A DNA stretch of 10,457 nucleotides, from assembly GCA_021796315.1 (NCBI GenBank), contig JAJYOH010000168.1:1-10457 (forward strand). The letters run 5' to 3'. Of the stretch, positions 7,016-10,457 are shown in pieces. Every line of letters begins with the position of its first letter. The stretch's first letter is position 1. The stretch is from Chloroflexota bacterium (GTDB lineage: Bacteria; Chloroflexota; Anaerolineae; Anaerolineales; Villigracilaceae). Under the pieces are notes generated by a model. It was not told where the DNA came from and made no database searches. It worked only from the letters and a program-made list of their open reading frames with translations. Both the position numbers and the translations under genes were made by a program.

Positions 7016-8263
7016 ATGCCTAATTATCATATGAAAATCAAAAGCACATTACTGACCCGCGTTCTGCAAAGCCGTATAGGTCATTGGATAATGTCAAACA
7101 AATGTCGAGTTGGCACCAGAAGTAGTTTTCTTAAAGTACCTGGTCGGAACTTGCGGCTTTTCCTTATTTTGCTCTCGGTTTTATTGGTTTCTTTAAGTTG
7201 CGAGGTAAAATGGCCGGAGAAAGAAGTAAAACCGAATTTAGTGCCTATAGCCCAATCTATTTCGACTCCCCTTACACCAAACCTGACTCAGTCAACCTTT
7301 CAAATGGGTGTAATTAACAAATGGCTGCTATATGAAGTCAATGTCATTTCCTGGTCAAAGGATAGTATTCACTTTGCCTTGGGGGGTGAAGAAAACGATG
7401 GAGATAATTTTGGAGTTTACGCATACAGTGTTAACTCTTCTGGACGAATTTGGATCCATGAACTTGCGAATGTGCCTTTTAGCCTGACCTTTACCCCGAA
7501 TGGTCAAACTCTTTTTGTTCCGCTTTTAGGGGGAAGTACTTTCTTTTTGGATGCAACGACAGGACAGGTTGAAAAGGAGCTTGATTATAATGTCGTGTCT
7601 CCATGTATTGGGGCCGTGGGAGCAGCTTTCAGCCTCGATGGGAGCAAGTTGCTTACACTTGATTCAGATCTTCAGACTTTTACGAGAATATACATATGGG
7701 ATCTAAGCACAAATCGATGTTTGGGAACACTTCTCAAAGAACAAGGCGCTTCTTTCGGTTTTGAATCGAGTCATGATGGTCAGCTCATAGCTTTGGCGCT
7801 TCGAGACATTCCCGTTCAGCCAACTCAAGGGATCTATGATCAGCAAATACAGGTATGGAATGTTGATACGCAACAAGTGATTTGTAGTTTCAAGGATGTT
7901 AAACCTGTAGCATTTTCTGTTGATGGAAAGACGATTGCCGCCGCGAGCGTGGATATGCCTGGAGCTGTAGATCTGTGGGATGTTAGTTCATGCAATAGAA
8001 TTGATACATTGGTGAGACATGAAGAGAAAACTCCTTATAGTATCGCTTTTAGTCCTGATAGCCAATATTTAGCCATCGGTGGTGTGCAGACAGTGCAATT
8101 ATGGCAAGTAGCAAGCCGAAAGCTTTTGTTCGAATCTAACAGACTGCAAAACAATGTAAAGCTTCTGTCCTTCAGCCCAAATGGTGAGTATCTCCTATCC
8201 GAGACGGACCGAACTTCTATCAACGATAAGGCAACAATTACATTGTGGAGGGTAACTCCATGA
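7016..8263 (+). CDS. WD40-repeat beta-propeller lipoprotein, candidate immunity protein for module C
   Basis: The 415-residue frame begins three bases after module C. The N-terminus is unusual. A 44-residue basic stretch precedes the hydrophobic segment (about 47-61), which ends in a weak lipobox-like SLSC (Cys62). Starts at 7031 or 7091 would give a more normal signal peptide, and none has a good ribosome binding site. Seven repeats follow, with a FSxDGxxL-type strand near 112, 158, 205, 252, 299, 345 and 386, and closing IYIWDLST, IQVWNVDT, VDLWDVSS, VQLWQVAS and ITLWRV motifs. Seven repeats match a complete seven-bladed WD40 propeller. Fold and probable export are well supported. The role as immunity protein is inferred from position, and it is notable that both 3D-domain modules are followed by a propeller. 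Confidence 0.78.
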   Translation: MPNYHMKIKSTLLTRVLQSRIGHWIMSNKCRVGTRSSFLKVPGRNLRLFLILLSVLLVSLSCEVKWPEKEVKPNLVPIAQSISTPLTPNLTQSTFQMGVINKWLLYEVNVISWSKDSIHFALGGEENDGDNFGVYAYSVNSSGRIWIHELANVPFSLTFTPNGQTLFVPLLGGSTFFLDATTGQVEKELDYNVVSPCIGAVGAAFSLDGSKLLTLDSDLQTFTRIYIWDLSTNRCLGTLLKEQGASFGFESSHDGQLIALALRDIPVQPTQGIYDQQIQVWNVDTQQVICSFKDVKPVAFSVDGKTIAAASVDMPGAVDLWDVSSCNRIDTLVRHEEKTPYSIAFSPDSQYLAIGGVQTVQLWQVASRKLLFESNRLQNNVKLLSFSPNGEYLLSETDRTSINDKATITLWRVTP

Positions 8264-8346
8264 CTTTTTCGAAGAGGGAAGTTAACTTGGTAGTAAGCAA
8301 ATTGGCATCATATGCTGATCTGAGTATATATTTGCTTTCCAAGTAG
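8264..8346 (+). other. Non-coding spacer with possible decayed PD40 blade
   Basis: No open frame of note. Bases 8316-8343 (gtatatatttgctttccaag) resemble the codons for KYIIFASK in the last blade of the gene at 2575, with small insertions. That would fit an eroded end of a TolB-like gene leading into the clearer relic that follows. No hairpin or promoter was recognised. Confidence 0.35.
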
Positions 8347-8385
8347 CGCGAATGCGCCGCTCCGATTTGGCTGCCAGCTCAGTAG
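8347..8385 (+). pseudogene. Relic of the 3' end of a TolB-like PD40 gene
   Basis: Read in frame, this stretch gives RECAAPIWLPAQ and a TAG stop. It matches GEEAAPIWLPAQ and the TAG stop at the end of the gene at 2575-3696. A TAG lies just upstream (8344-8346), so no full gene remains. The sequence after the relic also matches the sequence after the intact gene. A PD40 gene therefore once stood here, before the present WD40 gene and its module. Confidence 0.72.
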
Positions 8386-8505
8386 TTGCGAGCAAGATCC
8401 GTTCCACTGTGCTGCTCTTTATTACGTGGGGTTGTAGATGAACCGACTGATTCGTGATCCTACCATCTCTCGGATGGCACGAACGCACCGCGCCAACTTG
8501 TAGAT
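8386..8505 (+). pseudogene. Truncated, stop-interrupted Rhs segment before module D
   Basis: The frame of module D reads back through RQLVD and SYHLSDGTN to VVDEPTDS, matching VVDELTDSWSYDLSDGTN in module B. Where B has a Trp codon (3769-3771), this copy has TGA (8455-8457). One codon is missing relative to B between the relic stop and VVDE. The segment cannot be translated through into the module and confirms that these 5' edges are decaying remnants. Confidence 0.75.
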
Positions 8506-9633
8506 GTGCAAGGCAACATCACTTACTCGGCGAGATACACTCCATGGGGTGATACGATGGAATCCAACGGCACGGGTAACTTCACCTTCGGTTACCTGGG
8601 CGGCTTGATGGATACTTCCACTGGACTGATCTATGTTGGCAACGGGCAGTATTATGACCCGACGACTGGACGATTCCTGTCGCGCGGTGTAAATGCAACC
8701 AGCACCAATCCGTATGTGCCGTGGGGAGGTAATCCAACCGGCGCGCTCTTTACACCGTTAGCTCTGCTCTCTCTGGTTTACACTCGCAAGAAGAAACGCG
8801 GTACACTGGATACGATCATTATTTTGATGGTGCTGGGTGTGGCTGTTGGAATGAGTTTGTCGGCGTGCCAAGGAGTGCAAGTAACTGTTACTTCTTCGCC
8901 CACCCCAGAATCTCCTTTGCCTACATACACTATCACCGTTACAGCCCAAGGAACTTCTCAGACCTTCATTGCTACACCAAATGGAACGCCAGTTGGAACG
9001 CCAGCGCCATGTGAAATTCTACCCCCGCAGACTTATGTATTCTTGTTCTGTGGGAGAGGCCTGACATGCGGTGCTGGCCAGTCCCTCTCCCCCTATTATT
9101 CATGGGCCAATGCTCTGGGCTACGTGACCAAAACCATCGGCGGTGGCAGTAGCGATGTTACCTGTAGCGACAAGGCTGGTTGTGTTAGGAAAGCTGAGGG
9201 CGCTATTACAACCCTCATTGCGTCTAATGCGAGTGCGAATTTTGTGTTAATCGGACATAGCGCCGGTGCGGATACGGCGGTCTTGACTGCACATGACGAG
9301 CTCGGAAAGGCAAACATGAAAGGCGTAGTTCTCCTGGATCCGACTTTATCGGCGTCTCCAAGCTACCCGAACATTAATGATATGGATTCGATCGCTAGCG
9401 ACGTTGCAGCCCGAATCCCCCTCTTCTTGGCCGACACGCCGAATGATTGGGATACCAATGGGCAGCCTATTTTTGCTTACATCAAAGGAGCGAGATATGG
9501 AGCTACGGCAATTTACAATCGCAGTATAACGGATCACCCGATATATCCAAATATTCAACATCTGGCTCTTGCTAATGACCAAACCGTATTTCAAGATATG
9601 TTGGGTGCCATGGGCTGGTGTGCTACGAAATAG
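8506..9633 (+). CDS. Orphan Rhs C-terminal module D with an alpha/beta-hydrolase (lipase-like) tip
   Basis: The nominal GTG start has no ribosome binding site and follows an in-frame TGA, so the module is probably silent unless recombined onto a complete Rhs gene. It has the Rhs core YYDPTTGRF at 49-57 and the KKKR patch, then a hydrophobic segment (101-120) ending in LSAC (Cys121), and a Thr/Pro-rich linker to Cys169. Residues about 174-375 form an alpha/beta hydrolase: VFLFCGRGLTCG near the first strand, FVLIGHSAGAD with the nucleophile elbow GHSAG (Ser252), VVLLDPT (Asp278 as possible acid; Asp310 is the alternative) and QHLAL (His352 as base). This complete-looking triad suggests a lipase or esterase, possibly acting on membrane lipids as type VI lipase effectors do. 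Substrate and toxicity are inferred. A lipoprotein gene follows 15 bases on. Confidence 0.82.
   Translation: MQGNITYSARYTPWGDTMESNGTGNFTFGYLGGLMDTSTGLIYVGNGQYYDPTTGRFLSRGVNATSTNPYVPWGGNPTGALFTPLALLSLVYTRKKKRGTLDTIIILMVLGVAVGMSLSACQGVQVTVTSSPTPESPLPTYTITVTAQGTSQTFIATPNGTPVGTPAPCEILPPQTYVFLFCGRGLTCGAGQSLSPYYSWANALGYVTKTIGGGSSDVTCSDKAGCVRKAEGAITTLIASNASANFVLIGHSAGADTAVLTAHDELGKANMKGVVLLDPTLSASPSYPNINDMDSIASDVAARIPLFLADTPNDWDTNGQPIFAYIKGARYGATAIYNRSITDHPIYPNIQHLALANDQTVFQDMLGAMGWCATK
8521..8868 (+). repeat. Rhs core-to-lipobox repeat, copy D (348 bp)
   Basis: Same boundaries and length as the other copies. It differs from the 95-bp block shared by B and C at only three positions (counted by eye). 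Its charged-patch region matches copy A over 27 bases. Confidence 0.9.
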
Positions 9634-9634
9634 T

Positions 9635-9642
9635 GGAGATGA
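9635..9642 (+). promoter_or_regulatory. Ribosome binding site after module D
   Basis: GGAGATGA follows the TAG of module D directly and stands six bases before the ATG at 9649, supporting that start. A competing ATG at 9639 lies inside this motif and opens no useful frame. Confidence 0.6.
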
Positions 9643-9648
9643 CTGATC

Positions 9649-10452
9649 ATGAAAGGAAAACTGCTTCTCATTGTCTGGGCCCTCGTGGCAGGTAGCTGCA
9701 ACCCTATAGCACATACTTCAACATCTACTTCAATGAATGCAGAGGTTCAAGCTACTACTACCATAACGATTGAATCCAATATACCAAAGCGCCTCACTTA
9801 TCCACCATGTGCTCCGGCTCAAACGGTTCAGTTGCCATTGCTCACACCTCCGACGCCAAATGGACATCCTCAGACACTGCCAGGTGGTTTAACTCTAATA
9901 GAGTATCAATCGTATCTAACTCAAGTCGACGCCCAAAACCGAGGTTGCGAGTATGCGGGTCGAAGATTCGATCAAGAAATAATAGACCTGAGCCCTTCTT
10001 ATCGAATTGAAATCCAACCTCTAGATATGAACAGTGAATTAGTCAGAGTTCTTATGGGCGGCCAGAAAGTTTTTGAAGTCAAGACACTAACTTATGGCTC
10101 TTCAGGCTTATTGCAGGCTTGGAATTACGGAGACACTTGGGTAATAGAAGTGAAAACTGGTCAAGGAGTTGATATTATCCAAGATGGACAATCACTGAGG
10201 AAATCTAATGGATATGACAGGGCCTTCGCTTTTCAATTTCTCAATAATAAACCGTTCTACTTTTTTGAAAAGAATCATGCTTGGGGAATTAACTACGACA
10301 ACCACGAGATACCGTTAAACTACGATGATATACCCTATACTAATGTGTCGGACGGAATGGACCCCTCAATCTTTCAATACCAAAACATGGTTCTCTTTCA
10401 CGCCACACGGGATGGTCAAAACTATAGCGTTGTAATAGGTTTGGACTTTTGA
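9649..10452 (+). CDS. Unrecognised lipoprotein, candidate immunity protein for module D
   Basis: A 267-residue predicted lipoprotein. A short signal peptide (MKGK, hydrophobic core) ends in AGSC with Cys17; Ala at -3 is less usual than Leu but acceptable. A Thr/Ser-rich linker runs to about 45 and a Pro-rich stretch to about 80. The mature domain (81-267) is rich in predicted beta-strands with aromatic patches: LLQAWNYGDTWVIEV at 154-168, then DGQSLRKSNGYDRAFAFQFL and KPFYFFEKNHAWGINYD up to 216. I do not recognise the family. The repeating strand pattern could form a beta-propeller-like or sandwich fold. It starts 15 bases after the hydrolase module with a good ribosome binding site, the expected position for an immunity protein that would neutralise a lipase outside the membrane. 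The stop is followed by only five bases of the window. Confidence 0.75.
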   Translation: MKGKLLLIVWALVAGSCNPIAHTSTSTSMNAEVQATTTITIESNIPKRLTYPPCAPAQTVQLPLLTPPTPNGHPQTLPGGLTLIEYQSYLTQVDAQNRGCEYAGRRFDQEIIDLSPSYRIEIQPLDMNSELVRVLMGGQKVFEVKTLTYGSSGLLQAWNYGDTWVIEVKTGQGVDIIQDGQSLRKSNGYDRAFAFQFLNNKPFYFFEKNHAWGINYDNHEIPLNYDDIPYTNVSDGMDPSIFQYQNMVLFHATRDGQNYSVVIGLDF

Positions 10453-10457
10453 CAAAA

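Noticed and set aside
8264..8346. Rho-independent terminator after the WD40 gene
   Set aside because: There is a T run at 8266-8269 and a small palindrome (gttaac), but no GC-rich stem followed by a T tract.

Overview
The window looks like part of an accessory, fast-evolving locus of a Chloroflexota bacterium, most likely of the Anaerolineae. That placement is an inference from moderate GC content, lipoproteins with long Thr/Pro-rich linkers, PD40/WD40 surface lipoproteins and the style of the Rhs core. No housekeeping gene is present to confirm it.

Layout, left to right. (1) Bases 1-35 hold the first codons of a minus-strand, probably IS256-family transposase, so an insertion sequence ends in the first ~100 bases. 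(2) A TolB-like PD40 lipoprotein (204-1367). (3) Four orphan C-terminal modules of an Rhs/YD-repeat protein, all on the plus strand, called A-D here: A 1455-2570, B 3697-4992, C 5885-7012, D 8506-9633. Each module carries the end of the Rhs core, a charged patch, a hydrophobic segment ending in a lipobox-like Cys, a Thr/Pro-rich linker ending at another Cys, and then an unrelated or diverged C-terminal domain. (4) After each module, 4 to 15 bases beyond its stop, lies one gene for a lipoprotein or membrane-anchored protein: a PD40 propeller after A, a PepSY-like protein after B, a WD40 propeller after C, and an unrecognised lipoprotein after D. (5) Between the WD40 gene and module D lies a decayed end of another TolB-like gene.

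The simplest reading is an array of polymorphic toxin tips, each with its candidate immunity gene. Such an array can supply alternative C-termini to a full-length Rhs protein, not seen here, by recombination through the shared core. The core-to-lipobox block is exactly 348 bp in all four copies, and two copies share a perfect 95-bp stretch. A and C end in 3D-type (double-psi beta-barrel, lytic-transglycosylase-like) domains. D ends in an alpha/beta hydrolase with a GHSAG nucleophile elbow. B is unrecognised. The recognised toxin activities would act on the cell envelope, and all candidate partners are predicted to lie outside the membrane. The immunity role is inferred from position and localisation only.

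I saw no convincing rho-independent terminator, tRNA, rRNA or CRISPR array.
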